A stretch of DNA of 64,000 nt, from the NCBI RefSeq assembly GCF_947259025.1, contig NZ_CAMYKO010000006.1, positions 124,001-188,000 of the forward strand, given 5' to 3'. Every line of letters begins with the position of its first letter. Within the stretch, counting starts at the first letter, position 1. The position numbers were made by a program, and so were the translations under genes. The notes beneath the pieces are model-generated. The model saw only the letters and a list, made by a program, of their open reading frames with translations, did not search any database and was not told where the DNA came from. The stretch comes from an uncultured Methylophaga sp. (GTDB lineage: Bacteria; Pseudomonadota; Gammaproteobacteria; Nitrosococcales; Methylophagaceae). This document shows positions 48,229-58,086 of the stretch, piece by piece.

Positions 48229-49404
48229 ATGAAAGCCGTCACTATACTGGGCTCAACCGGTTCGATTGGGGTTAGCACCCTGGATGTGCTGTCGCGCCAT
48301 CCCGATAAGTTCAGTGTCTATGCGCTGACGGCCAATGGTTCAGTCGATACCATGTTTGAACAGTGTCAGCTGCACCAACCGGTGATTGCCGTGATGCTGG
48401 AAACTAATGCGGCAGAGCAACTGCAACACAAACTCACAGAGGCCGGCAGCCAGACCCAAGTTCTGTCAGGTGAGGCGGCTTTAGAGCAGGTCGCGGCCAG
48501 TGCTGACACTGATTATGTAGTAGCAGCGATTGTGGGCGCAGCCGGTCTGATGCCGACCCTGGCAGCGGCCCGTGCCGGTAAGCGCATTCTGCTGGCAAAT
48601 AAAGAAGCACTGGTCATGAGCGGCGCCTTATTTATGCATGAAGTGCAGCAGAATAAGGCTACGCTGTTACCGGTCGACAGTGAACACAATGCCATCTGGC
48701 AGTGCATGCCGGTTGCCGGCGAGCAGCGTTATAACTTTAATGACAAGGGCATTCGAAAGATCATTCTGACCGCCTCTGGTGGCCCGTTTCGTGATGCCGA
48801 CCTGTCGACACTGGAAGATGTGACCCCCGAGCAGGCTGTAGCGCATCCCAACTGGTCGATGGGACAGAAAATATCGGTCGATTCGGCAACGATGATGAAC
48901 AAAGGGCTGGAAGTCATTGAAGCCCACTGGCTGTTTGGTCTGCAAAGTGATCAGATTGATGTCGTGTTGCACCGCCAGAGTATTATTCATTCCATGGTTG
49001 ATTATGATGATGGCAGCGTGCTGGCACAGATGGGCAACCCCGATATGCGTACACCGATTGCTAATACCCTGGCCTGGCCTGAGCGCATCGATTCCGGTGT
49101 TGCGCCACTGGATCTGGTGCAGGCGGGCAGGCTGGATTTCAGCGAAGCCGACTTTGAACGTTTTCCTTGTTTGAGACTCGCCTATCAGGCGCTGGATGCG
49201 GGTGGCACCAGTACCGCTATTTTAAATGCAGCCAATGAAGTAGCCGTTGCTGCCTTCCTGCAACGGCAGATCCGCTTCACTGATATTGCCCGGGTCATAG
49301 AACAGGTGCTCAATGAGGTGGCGGCAAATGATGCAGGCAGTCTGCAGCAAATCCTGGCAGACGATGCGGCGGCCCGCCGTCATGCGGAGGCATTAACGCG
49401 CTGA
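48229..49404 (+). CDS. dxr: 1-deoxy-D-xylulose 5-phosphate reductoisomerase
   Basis: 391 residues. NADPH site [15 protein letters not shown] at 6-20, [25 protein letters not shown] with the metal-binding Asp and Glu, TASGGPFR and [13 protein letters not shown]. Second step of the MEP isoprenoid route, feeding uppS. Directly abuts cdsA and overlaps rseP by one base. Confidence 0.97.
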   Translation: MKAVTILGSTGSIGVSTLDVLSRHPDKFSVYALTANGSVDTMFEQCQLHQPVIAVMLETNAAEQLQHKLTEAGSQTQVLSGEAALEQVAASADTDYVVAAIVGAAGLMPTLAAARAGKRILLANKEALVMSGALFMHEVQQNKATLLPVDSEHNAIWQCMPVAGEQRYNFNDKGIRKIILTASGGPFRDADLSTLEDVTPEQAVAHPNWSMGQKISVDSATMMNKGLEVIEAHWLFGLQSDQIDVVLHRQSIIHSMVDYDDGSVLAQMGNPDMRTPIANTLAWPERIDSGVAPLDLVQAGRLDFSEADFERFPCLRLAYQALDAGGTSTAILNAANEVAVAAFLQRQIRFTDIARVIEQVLNEVAANDAGSLQQILADDAAARRHAEALTR

Positions 49405-50741
49405 TGCAATCTTTATTCTTTTTTATTGTTGCGCTGGCCTTGCTGATTGTTATTCATGAGTATGGTCACTTTTGGGTGGCTCGCCGCTGTGGTGTCAAAG
49501 TGCTGCGGTTTTCAGTTGGCTTTGGCAAACCCCTATGGCGTCGTCCGGGTAAGGATGGTACCGAATTTGTTATTGCACCATTCCCACTGGGTGGCTATGT
49601 AAAAATGCTCGATGAGCGTGAGGGGGATGTGCCTGAGCATGAGTTGCACAGAGCGTTCAACCGCCAGTCGCTGTGGAAACGAATAGCGATTGTGTTAGCC
49701 GGTCCGGTAGCCAACCTGCTGTTTGCGATTGTGGCTTACTGGTTCCTGCTGGTCAGCGGCATACCGGGTATCAAGCCAGTTGTCGGAGAGGTGGCACCGG
49801 CATCGATTGCAGCTGAGGCGGGGCTGCTGGCGGGGGATGAAATCCTGCAAGTGGATGGCCATGATACGCCCACCTGGAATGCAACGTTCAAAGCCCTGAT
49901 GCTTCATGCCGAACGGGGAGAGCAGACACAAATCACTGTGGCCTCGGGGGGCAGTGAACTGAGCCATCTGCTGATGGTGCCAAAACTGGGGATCGATCAG
50001 GCTGGTCAGTTACTGAGCCGTCTGGGTATCAGTCCACTGCGGCCTGATATAAAGCCGGTTATCGGTGAAGTCGTGGCAGACTCGCCTGCAGAGAAGGCAG
50101 GGCTGATACCGGGTGACCGCTTATTGTCAGCCGATGGCGCACAAATTGATAACTGGAATAACTGGGTCGCCTTAATTCAAGACAGTGCAGGTAAAACACT
50201 GACCATCGAAATAAGCCGAAACGGAGAAAAGCAGGGTCTGCAATTGACACCGCAAGCGACTGACAACGGTCAGGGTCGTATCGGTGCCGGTGTTGATAGC
50301 GAGCTCAGCCAGCTACCCGAAGAATTGCAAGCTGAACTGCGTTACGGCCCGCTTGAGGCAGTGCCGCAGGCTCTGGTTCAGACCTGGCAATTTACCAGTT
50401 CGACCATGAAAAGCCTGTGGGGCATGCTGACTGGCGAGGTGTCGACAGACAACCTGGGCGGTCCCATCAGCATTGCCCAGATAGCCGGAAGTTCGGCCGA
50501 GCAGGGGCTGATCAGTTTTGTCAGCTTCCTGGCCATGATCAGCATCACGCTGGGTATTCTGAATCTGCTGCCCATCCCGATGCTGGATGGCGGGCATTTG
50601 GCGATGTTTCTAATCGAGGCAGTGCGGGGCAAACCGCTATCTGAAGAAACGCAGGTGAAAGGGCAGCAAATCGGCCTGTTTTTGCTGCTGATGCTGATGT
50701 TTTTAGCCTTTTTCAATGATTTATCACGACTGTTTGGATAA
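49404..50741 (+). CDS. rseP: Site-2 protease RseP
   Basis: 445 residues. Zinc motif HEYGH (18-22) in the first membrane helix, FSVGFGKPLW, two PDZ domains (about 115-200 and 210-295), and NLLPIPMLDGGHL with the third metal ligand near residue 395. Cleaves RseA within the membrane to release sigma-E. Precedes bamA as usual. Confidence 0.97.
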   Translation: MQSLFFFIVALALLIVIHEYGHFWVARRCGVKVLRFSVGFGKPLWRRPGKDGTEFVIAPFPLGGYVKMLDEREGDVPEHELHRAFNRQSLWKRIAIVLAGPVANLLFAIVAYWFLLVSGIPGIKPVVGEVAPASIAAEAGLLAGDEILQVDGHDTPTWNATFKALMLHAERGEQTQITVASGGSELSHLLMVPKLGIDQAGQLLSRLGISPLRPDIKPVIGEVVADSPAEKAGLIPGDRLLSADGAQIDNWNNWVALIQDSAGKTLTIEISRNGEKQGLQLTPQATDNGQGRIGAGVDSELSQLPEELQAELRYGPLEAVPQALVQTWQFTSSTMKSLWGMLTGEVSTDNLGGPISIAQIAGSSAEQGLISFVSFLAMISITLGILNLLPIPMLDGGHLAMFLIEAVRGKPLSEETQVKGQQIGLFLLLMLMFLAFFNDLSRLFG

Positions 50742-50797
50742 TGTCGCCTTTGCAGGTACACTTACCACTTCGCCGACGGATCGTATTACAAATTACA

Positions 50798-53095
50798 ATG
50801 AAAAAATTACTGCAGTTGCTGGTTATGCTGTGTTTGTCATCGGCTGCGATGGCAGAAACATTCACCATTGAAGATATCCGGGTACAGGGGCTACAGCGCA
50901 TTTCAGCCGGTACCGTGTTTAACTACCTGCCGGTCAAAGTCGGCGATGAAATGACCGACAATGATGCCCGCGGCATTATTCGTTCCCTGTTTAAGTCCAA
51001 GTACTTTGATGATGTTCAGGTTGAGCGAGACGGTAATGTGCTGGTGATCATCGTCGATGAGAGGCCAGCGATATCCAGTATCGAGTTGATTGGTAATAAA
51101 GATATGGACTCGGCGGAACTGCTCAAGTCCCTGCGTGACATCGGTTTTGGCGAAGGCCAGGTGTTCGAGCAGGCGATGCTGGAGCGGGTCGAGCTGGAAC
51201 TGGAGCGACAGTACTTCAGCCGCGGTAAGTATGGTGTGGCAATTGAATCTGAAGTGACGCCCTTGTCACGCAACCGGGTCGCGATTCAAATCACCATGGC
51301 CGAGGGTGTGGTGGCGACCATCAAGGACATCAATGTTGTCGGGAATAATTCCTTTGAACAGGATGACCTGACCGCAGATTTCCAGACCACCACCGGTACT
51401 TTATTATCCTTTATTACCAAGGATAACCAGTATTCCAGGCAGAAACTGTCTGCCGACCTGGAAACCTTGCGTTCATTCTATCTGGACCGCGGCTTTGTCG
51501 ATTTCACCGTGGAATCTACCCAGGTTTCCATCAGCGATGATAAGAAAAATATCTTTATCACCATTAATATCAGTGAAGGTGATAAGTACAAGATCAATGA
51601 AGTGCGTCTGGCAGGTAACCTGATTGCGCCCGAGCAGGAATTGTTCAAGCTGATCACAATCAAACATAACTCAGTCTTCTCCCGTAAAGCCATTACCAAC
51701 AGTACTGAGAATCTAACCAGCCGTCTGGGCAATGATGGTTACGCTTTTGCCAATGTGAACGCGGTGCCTGAAATTGACCGTGAGGCAAAAGAGGTCGATC
51801 TGACATTCTTCGTTGACCCCGGGCGACGTGCTTATGTCCGCCGTATAAATATTTCTGGTAACAGCAAGAGCCGTGATGAAGTACTGCGCCGTGAATTCCG
51901 TCAGCAGGAGTCTGCGTGGATCTCAACCGAACAAGTGGAACAGTCCAAGCAGCGAGTGTCGCGCCTCGGTTATTTTGAGGATGTCAATGTTGACACCATT
52001 CCGGTTCCGGGTGTTCAGGATCAGGTGGACCTCGACTTTAGCGTTAAAGAAACGGCATCTGGTAGCTTGTCAGCCGGTGTGGGTTTTTCTCAGTCTGATG
52101 GCCTGATTTTCAACGCCAATATTACTCAGAAAAACTTCCTGGGTAGTGGTAAGCACATCCGTTTCGGTTTCAATAACAGTAGTATCAATACCGTCTACAG
52201 TTTTGGTTACACCAATCCATTTTTGACTGTTGACGGGATCAGCCGTGGCTTTAACGCCTTTTACCGTAAGACTGATGCCGATGAGGCGAATATTGCCCGT
52301 TACACATTGGATGCTTTCGGCGGTGATATGACCTTCGGTATTCCCATTTCGGAAGAAAACCGTATTAATCTTGGCGTGGGTTATGAACATACCGAAGTGG
52401 ATTTGCCGAGTTTTCGCAGTGAGCGGATCACCCGCTATGAAGAATATCTGGAGCGGGAAGGTAATACTTTTGATACAGTGACGCTGAACCTGGGTTGGTC
52501 CAGCGATAGCCGTGATAATGCGCTGTTGCCGACCAGTGGTATCAGTCAGAGCGTGAGTGCTGAGGTGGCGGTTCCGGGACCATCTCTGCAGTTCTATAAA
52601 CTGCGCTATAAGGTTAACGCCTACCGGCCGATTAGTGACTCTCTGACCTTTGCGGTTCGTGGTGAGTTTGGTTATGGTGACGCCTATGGCAGTACCGAGG
52701 AATACCCCTTCTTCCAGAACTTCTATGCCGGTGGTATCCGCAGTGTGCGTGGTTTCCAAGCCAATACGCTGGGGGTAAGAGAAAGAACACCGGATGGGGA
52801 TGACGAACCACTGGGCGGTAACCTGCTGGTCACCGGTGGTGCCGAGGTGATCTTCCCAGTACCCTTTACAGATAATAAACTGAAATCCTTCCGCCTCAGT
52901 GCGTTTACTGATTTCGGTAATGTTTATGATGTTGATCAGGATTTTGATGCCGGCCTGCTGCGTTATTCAGCCGGTCTGTCCGCAATCTGGATTTCACCGT
53001 TTGGTGCCATGTCATTCAGTATTGCTGCGCCTATCAAGAAAGAAGATGGCGATGAGACCGAGGCATTCCAATTCTCGTTAGGATCGACGTTTTAA
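50798..53095 (+). CDS. bamA: Outer membrane protein assembly factor BamA
   Basis: 765 residues from ATG 50798, where the signal peptide begins (MKKLLQLLVMLCLSSAAMA, cleavage before ETFTIEDI); an in-frame upstream start at 50741 would spoil it. Five POTRA domains (about 22-425) followed by the 16-strand barrel, with the conserved VRGF in SVRGFQANTLG (lid loop) and the C-terminal aromatic end QFSLGSTF. Central insertase for outer-membrane proteins; BamB is encoded at 58076. Confidence 0.97.
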   Translation: MKKLLQLLVMLCLSSAAMAETFTIEDIRVQGLQRISAGTVFNYLPVKVGDEMTDNDARGIIRSLFKSKYFDDVQVERDGNVLVIIVDERPAISSIELIGNKDMDSAELLKSLRDIGFGEGQVFEQAMLERVELELERQYFSRGKYGVAIESEVTPLSRNRVAIQITMAEGVVATIKDINVVGNNSFEQDDLTADFQTTTGTLLSFITKDNQYSRQKLSADLETLRSFYLDRGFVDFTVESTQVSISDDKKNIFITINISEGDKYKINEVRLAGNLIAPEQELFKLITIKHNSVFSRKAITNSTENLTSRLGNDGYAFANVNAVPEIDREAKEVDLTFFVDPGRRAYVRRINISGNSKSRDEVLRREFRQQESAWISTEQVEQSKQRVSRLGYFEDVNVDTIPVPGVQDQVDLDFSVKETASGSLSAGVGFSQSDGLIFNANITQKNFLGSGKHIRFGFNNSSINTVYSFGYTNPFLTVDGISRGFNAFYRKTDADEANIARYTLDAFGGDMTFGIPISEENRINLGVGYEHTEVDLPSFRSERITRYEEYLEREGNTFDTVTLNLGWSSDSRDNALLPTSGISQSVSAEVAVPGPSLQFYKLRYKVNAYRPISDSLTFAVRGEFGYGDAYGSTEEYPFFQNFYAGGIRSVRGFQANTLGVRERTPDGDDEPLGGNLLVTGGAEVIFPVPFTDNKLKSFRLSAFTDFGNVYDVDQDFDAGLLRYSAGLSAIWISPFGAMSFSIAAPIKKEDGDETEAFQFSLGSTF

Positions 53096-53114
53096 TTAAC
53101 TTTTGGAGTTGAGT

Positions 53115-53621
53115 GTGAAAAATATGAAGTTTATTTGGCTGTTGTTTGCATTGATGATTGCAGCACCTGCAAGTTATGCCGCTGACCTCAAAATCGGTGT
53201 TGTTAATGCCGGCGCGGTATTGGACAAGTCGCCGCAGAAAGCGGCAGCACTGGCCCGACTGGAAAAAGAGTTCTCTTCCAGAAGCCAGTCGCTTGAGGCC
53301 AAGCACAGAGCACTCAGAGCGGCGCAGGATAAACTGAACAAAGATGGTGCCATTCTCAGTGCCGATGAGCGACGTGAAAAAGAACGTGAGATTCTCAGTG
53401 ATCAACGTGAATTACAGCGTCTGCAGGATGAATACAGCGAAGACCTGTCGATTCGCCGCAATGAAGAACTGCGCGAGCTTGAGAAAGATATTGCTGAAAC
53501 CATTGTCGACCTGGCCAAAAAAGAGTCTTATGACATGATCCTGTACCAAGGTGTTATTTTCGCCAGTGACAAGGTGGATCTGACTGACAAAGTGCTGGAA
53601 ATGCTTAAAACAAAAAACTAG
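53115..53621 (+). CDS. skp: Periplasmic chaperone Skp (OmpH)
   Basis: 168 residues from GTG 53115 (GGAG six bases upstream). Signal peptide (cleavage near SYA-AD), KIGVVNAGAVLDKSPQKAAALARLEKEF, then a long charged helical hairpin as in Skp. Holds unfolded outer-membrane proteins. Between bamA and lpxD, the usual place. Confidence 0.94.
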   Translation: MKNMKFIWLLFALMIAAPASYAADLKIGVVNAGAVLDKSPQKAAALARLEKEFSSRSQSLEAKHRALRAAQDKLNKDGAILSADERREKEREILSDQRELQRLQDEYSEDLSIRRNEELRELEKDIAETIVDLAKKESYDMILYQGVIFASDKVDLTDKVLEMLKTKN

Positions 53622-53630
53622 AGCAAACGC

Positions 53631-54647
53631 GTGAGCAGGACCTTAGCGCAGATAGCGCAATACGTTAATGGTCAGGTTGTCGGTGACCCCGATTACCTTG
53701 TCCACAGTGTCGGTACGCTGACACAGGCCGGGCCTGAACAAATCAGCTTTCTGGCCAACAAAAAATACAGGAAGTTTCTGCACACCACCCGAGCCGGTGC
53801 TGTCATTGTGACCACCGGCCTTGGAGAGGATTTATCTTGTAACCTGATAGAGGTGGCCGATCCCTACGTAGCCTATGCGAGGATCGCTGCCATGCTTCAC
53901 CCCGAGCCTTTCAAACAGCCAGGCATTCATCCTTCTGCCTGGGTGCATCCGGATGCCGAAATTGCCGATAATGTCAGTATTGGTCCGCAGGTGAGCATTG
54001 AAGCCGGGGTCAAGATTGGCCGCGATAGTGTTATCGCAGCTGGCTGTGTGCTGGAAGCCAATGTGAAAGTGGGGCAAGACTGTCGTATCAAACCCAACGT
54101 TACCCTGTGTCATGAGGTGATGATTGGTGACCGGGTCATTATTCACCCGGGTGTGGTTATTGGCGCTGACGGTTTTGGTATCGCTAACGACAACGGCCAG
54201 TGGATCAAGGTGCCACAGGTCGGCAGTGTCAGGATTGGCAATGATGTTGAAATCGGTGCCAACACTACCATTGACCGTGGTGCAATAGATGACACCGCCA
54301 TCGCTGATGGCGTCAAACTCGATAACCAAATACAAATCGCCCATAACGTCATCATCGGCGAACACACCGTCATTGCCGGTTGTGTCGGTATTGCCGGCAG
54401 TACCCGTGTTGGTCGCCACTGTGCCATCGGTGGTGGTACCGGTATCGCCGGCCACATTGAAATTGCTGATGGTGTGCAACTGACCGGTATGAGCATGGTC
54501 ACCAAATCAATTACTGAGTCCGGCGTATTTTCGTCGGGCATACCGGCTGAACCAGCCAAGCAGTGGCATAAAAATGTGATCCGCTATCGGCAGATGGATA
54601 AACTGACTGAGCGGGTAAAACAACTGGAAAATCAGCTGAAAGACTAA
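53631..54647 (+). CDS. lpxD: UDP-3-O-(3-hydroxyacyl)glucosamine N-acyltransferase
   Basis: 338 residues from GTG 53631. N-terminal uridine-binding domain (to about 100), then hexapeptide repeats with GADGFGIANDNGQWIKVPQVGSVRIG and the catalytic His in KLDNQIQIAHNVIIGEHTVIAG, and a C-terminal helix. Third step of lipid A synthesis. Confidence 0.97.
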   Translation: MSRTLAQIAQYVNGQVVGDPDYLVHSVGTLTQAGPEQISFLANKKYRKFLHTTRAGAVIVTTGLGEDLSCNLIEVADPYVAYARIAAMLHPEPFKQPGIHPSAWVHPDAEIADNVSIGPQVSIEAGVKIGRDSVIAAGCVLEANVKVGQDCRIKPNVTLCHEVMIGDRVIIHPGVVIGADGFGIANDNGQWIKVPQVGSVRIGNDVEIGANTTIDRGAIDDTAIADGVKLDNQIQIAHNVIIGEHTVIAGCVGIAGSTRVGRHCAIGGGTGIAGHIEIADGVQLTGMSMVTKSITESGVFSSGIPAEPAKQWHKNVIRYRQMDKLTERVKQLENQLKD

Positions 54648-54746
54648 TATCGGAGGCCTGTTGTCGTGCCTTGTGCTTTACCGCCAGAGTGACTCAAAGT
54701 AAGATTGTTGCTCTTTTGTTAAAACGATGAGTCCAAGGGTTTTGGT

Positions 54747-55196
54747 TTGAACACGATTGATATACATGAAATTCAACGTCTGTTACCCCATCGGTATCCA
54801 TTCCTGCTGATTGACAGAGTGATTGAATTTACCGCGGGTGAGCATCTGGTTGGCATTAAAAATGTCAGCTTTAACGAGCCGCACTTTACCGGCCATTTCC
54901 CACAGCGTGTTGTCATGCCTGGTGTATTGATACTGGAAGCCCTGGCTCAGGCCACCGGCCTGCTGGCATTTAAAACCGCTGATGCGATTCGTTCTGACGA
55001 GGCACTCTACTATCTTGCCGGCATTGATAATGCCCGCTTCAAAAAGCCGGTGGAACCCGGTGATCAACTCAAATTGGAAGTGAAGCTGATCAAAAACAAG
55101 CGCAATTTGTGGAAGTTCAGCGGTGAAGCCAGTGTTGACGGTGAAGTTGTAGTCAGCGCTGATATCATGTGTGTTAACCAAGAAATGCCCAAGTGA
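54747..55196 (+). CDS. fabZ: 3-hydroxyacyl-ACP dehydratase FabZ
   Basis: 149 residues from TTG 54747. [17 protein letters not shown] holds the catalytic His, [23 protein letters not shown] the catalytic Glu helix. Dehydrates hydroxyacyl-ACP in fatty acid synthesis, competing with LpxA for substrate. About 100 bp after lpxD; overlaps lpxA by 4 bp. Confidence 0.97.
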   Translation: MNTIDIHEIQRLLPHRYPFLLIDRVIEFTAGEHLVGIKNVSFNEPHFTGHFPQRVVMPGVLILEALAQATGLLAFKTADAIRSDEALYYLAGIDNARFKKPVEPGDQLKLEVKLIKNKRNLWKFSGEASVDGEVVVSADIMCVNQEMPK

Positions 55197-55963
55197 TTCA
55201 TCCAAGCGCCATTATCGACCCTTCAGCTGTCATCGCAGATGACGTCAAAATCGGCCCGTTTACGGTTATCGGTGCCGGCGTGGAAATTGGCCCCGGCTGT
55301 GAGATTGCCTCACACGTTGTCATTAACGGCCCCACCCGCATTGGTAATAACAACCGGATTTTCCAGTTTGCCTCTGTCGGTGAAGAACCGCAGGACAAAA
55401 AATACCACGGTGAAGATACGTTGCTGGAGATTGGTGACAACAATCTGATCCGCGAATCAGTCACCATCAACCGTGGTACCGTTCAGGGCGGCGGTCTGAC
55501 CCGCATTGGCAATAACAACTGGATCATGGCTTATGTGCATATTGCCCATGATTGCCTGGTGGGGAATGACAATATCTTTGCCAATAATGCCTCACTGGCC
55601 GGTCACGTTTTGATCGATGATTATGTGATTCTGGGTGGCTTTACCCTGGTCAGCCAGTTCAATTATCTGGGCTCATACAGTTTCAGTGCCATGGGCAGCG
55701 TGATTTCACGCAATATCCCGCCTTATGTGCTGGTCTCGGGTCATATGGCCAAACCGGTAGGGGTCAATGTAGAAGGGCTGCGCCGTCATCAATACAGTGA
55801 CAAGCAGATAAGGAATATCCGTCAGGCTTACAAGCTGATCTATCGCTCTGGTCTCAAACTGGAAGAAGCCCAACAAAGCCTGATGAAAATTGAACAGGAG
55901 TCTGATGAGCTGGAGAGTCTCAAGGATTTCCTCAATAAGCAGGAAGGTGGCATTATCCGGTAG
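55193..55963 (+). CDS. lpxA: UDP-N-acetylglucosamine acyltransferase
   Basis: 256 residues from GTG 55193. Hexapeptide beta-helix with [26 protein letters not shown], the catalytic His in [18 protein letters not shown], and a helical C-terminus. First step of lipid A. Unlike the common lpxA-lpxB-rnhB-dnaE order, no lpxB follows: amtB lies downstream on the other strand. Confidence 0.97.
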   Translation: MIHPSAIIDPSAVIADDVKIGPFTVIGAGVEIGPGCEIASHVVINGPTRIGNNNRIFQFASVGEEPQDKKYHGEDTLLEIGDNNLIRESVTINRGTVQGGGLTRIGNNNWIMAYVHIAHDCLVGNDNIFANNASLAGHVLIDDYVILGGFTLVSQFNYLGSYSFSAMGSVISRNIPPYVLVSGHMAKPVGVNVEGLRRHQYSDKQIRNIRQAYKLIYRSGLKLEEAQQSLMKIEQESDELESLKDFLNKQEGGIIR

Positions 55964-55982
55964 CTGCAAAAGCAGCTACCGG
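55957..55982. terminator. Hairpin between convergent lpxA and amtB
   Basis: CCGGTAGCTGC / GCAGCTACCGG, 11 perfect pairs around AAAA, beginning at the lpxA stop codon. No T-run follows on either strand, so it may need Rho or act as a transcript 3' end stabiliser. Confidence 0.65.
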
Positions 55983-55993
55983 TGCGCATAGCC

Positions 55994-57178
55994 TCAGTCG
56001 TTATTAGGCGAAGCGTTGATTTTGTGAATACTCAGATCTGCACCGATGTATTCTTCTTCCTGACTCAGTCGCAGACCCATCAGCGCCTTGATCAGTCCGT
56101 AGACGATAAAGCCACCGATAAAAGCAACCAGCACGCCCAGTGTGGTACCAATCAGTTGTGATACCAGGCTGACACCGCCCATGCCGCCCAGCGCGACCTG
56201 TCCGAAAATACCGGCGGCAATACCACCCCAGACGCCACACAGGCCATGCAGTGGCCACACGCCCAGTACGTCGTCAATTTTCCACTTATTCTGGGTAAGC
56301 GTGAATGTCCAGACAAACAGGCCACCGGCAATCAGACCGGTTGTCAGTGCACCAAGTGGGTGCATCACATCGGAACCGGCACAAATCGCGACCAGACCAG
56401 CCAGCGGACCATTATGAACAAAGCCCGGGTCATTACGTCCCATCAGGCAGGCTGCCAGGATACCGCCGACCATCGCCATCAGCGAGTTAACAGCGACCAG
56501 ACCGCTGATGCCGTCAATTTCCTGTGCTGACATCACGTTAAAGCCGAACCAGCCAACACTCAGGATCCAGGCCCCCAGTGCCAAAAATGGAATACTGGAA
56601 GGTGGATGGGCATACATTTCGCCGGCTTTGCCATAGCGACCATGACGTGGACCCAGGTGCAGAACAGCGGCAAGGGCAATCCAGCCACCAACGGCATGCA
56701 CTACCACTGAACCGGCGAAGTCATGAAAACCGGCACCAAACTGATTGCTGAGCCAGTCCTGGATACCAAAGGCACCGTTCCAGGTAATGCCCTCAAAAAA
56801 CGGATAAACAAAGCCAGCGATAAAGAATGTCGCGATGAGTTGAGGGTTAAAGCGGGCACGCTCGGCGATGCCTCCGGAGACAATAGCCGGAATCGCGGCA
56901 GCAAAGGTCAGCAGGAAAAAGAACTTGACCAGCGCATAGCCGTTGGCTTCAGTCAGAGCCGGTGCTGCTTCAAAAAAGTTGAGCGAGTAGGCGATGCCGT
57001 AGCCGATAAAAAAGTAGGCCATGCTGGAAACAGCGAAATCGACAATGATCTTTACCAGCGCATTGACCTGGTTTTTCTTGCGTACTGTGCCCACCTCGAG
57101 AAAGGCGAAACCGGCGTGCATGGCCAGAACCATGATAGCGCCGAGCAGTATAAATAAAACATCAGTTGCGTTTTGCAC
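55994..57178 (-). CDS. amtB: Ammonium transporter (Amt/MEP family)
   Basis: 394 residues from GTG 57178, with AAGGACA upstream. About eleven membrane helices and family motifs such as AGFAFLEVGTVRKKNQ, WNGAFGIQDWLSNQFGAGFHDFAGSVVVHAVGG (with one of the twin His) and HPLGALTTGLIAGGLFVWTF. No cleavable signal is evident. Moves ammonium into the cell under nitrogen limitation. No glnK lies upstream, which is unusual, since glnK-amtB is the common pair. Promoter region described separately. Confidence 0.94.
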   Translation of the reverse strand: MQNATDVLFILLGAIMVLAMHAGFAFLEVGTVRKKNQVNALVKIIVDFAVSSMAYFFIGYGIAYSLNFFEAAPALTEANGYALVKFFFLLTFAAAIPAIVSGGIAERARFNPQLIATFFIAGFVYPFFEGITWNGAFGIQDWLSNQFGAGFHDFAGSVVVHAVGGWIALAAVLHLGPRHGRYGKAGEMYAHPPSSIPFLALGAWILSVGWFGFNVMSAQEIDGISGLVAVNSLMAMVGGILAACLMGRNDPGFVHNGPLAGLVAICAGSDVMHPLGALTTGLIAGGLFVWTFTLTQNKWKIDDVLGVWPLHGLCGVWGGIAAGIFGQVALGGMGGVSLVSQLIGTTLGVLVAFIGGFIVYGLIKALMGLRLSQEEEYIGADLSIHKINASPNND

Positions 57179-57216
57179 AATCTTGTCCTTTTTTGGTTAT
57201 GGTAGAGCACCAAAAT

Positions 57217-57232
57217 AGCAAAAGTTGCACCA
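57217..57232 (-). promoter_or_regulatory. Sigma-54 promoter of amtB
   Basis: Minus strand TGGTGCAACTTTTGCT: GG and GC spaced by 10 bases and TTGCT at -12, close to the consensus TGGCAC-N5-TTGCW. Transcription would start near 57206, some 28 bp before the amtB start codon. Confidence 0.75.
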
Positions 57233-57274
57233 AAATAGACAATGTAGTGATTTCAATAAGATAGCGAAGCGGTG

Positions 57275-57289
57275 TGCAAAACTTGTGCA
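57275..57289. promoter_or_regulatory. NtrC-like site 2 upstream of amtB
   Basis: TGCAAAACTTGTGCA fits the NtrC pattern TGCAC-N5-GTGCA with one mismatch; about 75 bp upstream of the deduced transcription start. Confidence 0.55.
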
Positions 57290-57327
57290 TTGAACCGCGT
57301 GATTATGGTGCGTTTTATGTTTTTACC

Positions 57328-57342
57328 GCACTATATTAGTGC
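57328..57342. promoter_or_regulatory. NtrC-like site 1 upstream of amtB
   Basis: GCACTATATTAGTGC is a perfect 15-bp palindrome (odd centre) and very close to the NtrC sites of the enterobacterial glnA promoter (GCACTATATTGGTGC). It lies about 130 bp upstream of the sigma-54 start, the usual enhancer distance. Confidence 0.75.
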
Positions 57343-57444
57343 AAAAATGACTGGCTGCAGCGATGTCCACAAGCCGATGATAAAAACGTATAATCTTGGG
57401 TTTTGAATATGACAGTCTGTGAGCAATCAGTTTAAGGAGACAGC

Positions 57445-58086
57445 ATGGATATCTATGCATCTGACGAAGAAAAAGCAGAAGCAATAAAACAGTGGTGGCG
57501 TGAGAACGGCCGCTCCGTCATCGCCGGTATCGTGCTGGGCGGTGCCGCAATTTTTGGTTTCCGTTACTGGATGAATTACCAGCAGGTGCAGACTGAACAG
57601 GCTTCCGTGATGTACCAGCAGGCAGCTATTCAGCTCAATCAGTCTGAGCCTGAACAGGCTCAGAAGACGGTCGATCAGTTAATGCAGGATTACGGCTCAA
57701 CGGCCTACGCAGTGTTTGCGGCTTTGGAAATGGCCGAAAAAGCCGCAGCTAAGGGTGATAACGACACAGCCGTTTCACATCTTAACTGGGTTATCGATAA
57801 GGCCAGTATGGCCAGTCATCGTGAACTCGCCCGTTTGCGTCTGGCACAACTGCATTTCAGTGCCGGCGAACTGGAACAAGCCTCAGCACTGGTGGAACAG
57901 GCAGAACTCACGGCTTATCAATCTCTGTTTGCCGAACTGCAAGGTGATATTAAACTGGCGCAGGGTGACACCGCCGCTGCGCATTCGGCTTATCAGCAGG
58001 CGATGCTGACGCTGGCCGTGGGCGAGCCCAGACAATCTCTGTTGCAAATGAAACTGGATCAAGTGGCGGTGGCAGATGAAGGTTAA
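57445..58086 (+). CDS. yfgM: YfgM-like tetratricopeptide protein, ancillary SecYEG/BamB-linked
   Basis: 213 residues. EEKAEAIKQWWRENGRSVIAGIVLGGAAIFGFRYW shows a cytoplasmic start and one membrane helix (about 24-42), then a periplasmic TPR-like domain. YfgM is known as a partner of PpiD at the translocon. AAGGAG precedes the ATG. Precedes bamB and der as in other Gammaproteobacteria, with hisS expected upstream but here replaced by the divergent amtB. Confidence 0.9.
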   Translation: MDIYASDEEKAEAIKQWWRENGRSVIAGIVLGGAAIFGFRYWMNYQQVQTEQASVMYQQAAIQLNQSEPEQAQKTVDQLMQDYGSTAYAVFAALEMAEKAAAKGDNDTAVSHLNWVIDKASMASHRELARLRLAQLHFSAGELEQASALVEQAELTAYQSLFAELQGDIKLAQGDTAAAHSAYQQAMLTLAVGEPRQSLLQMKLDQVAVADEG

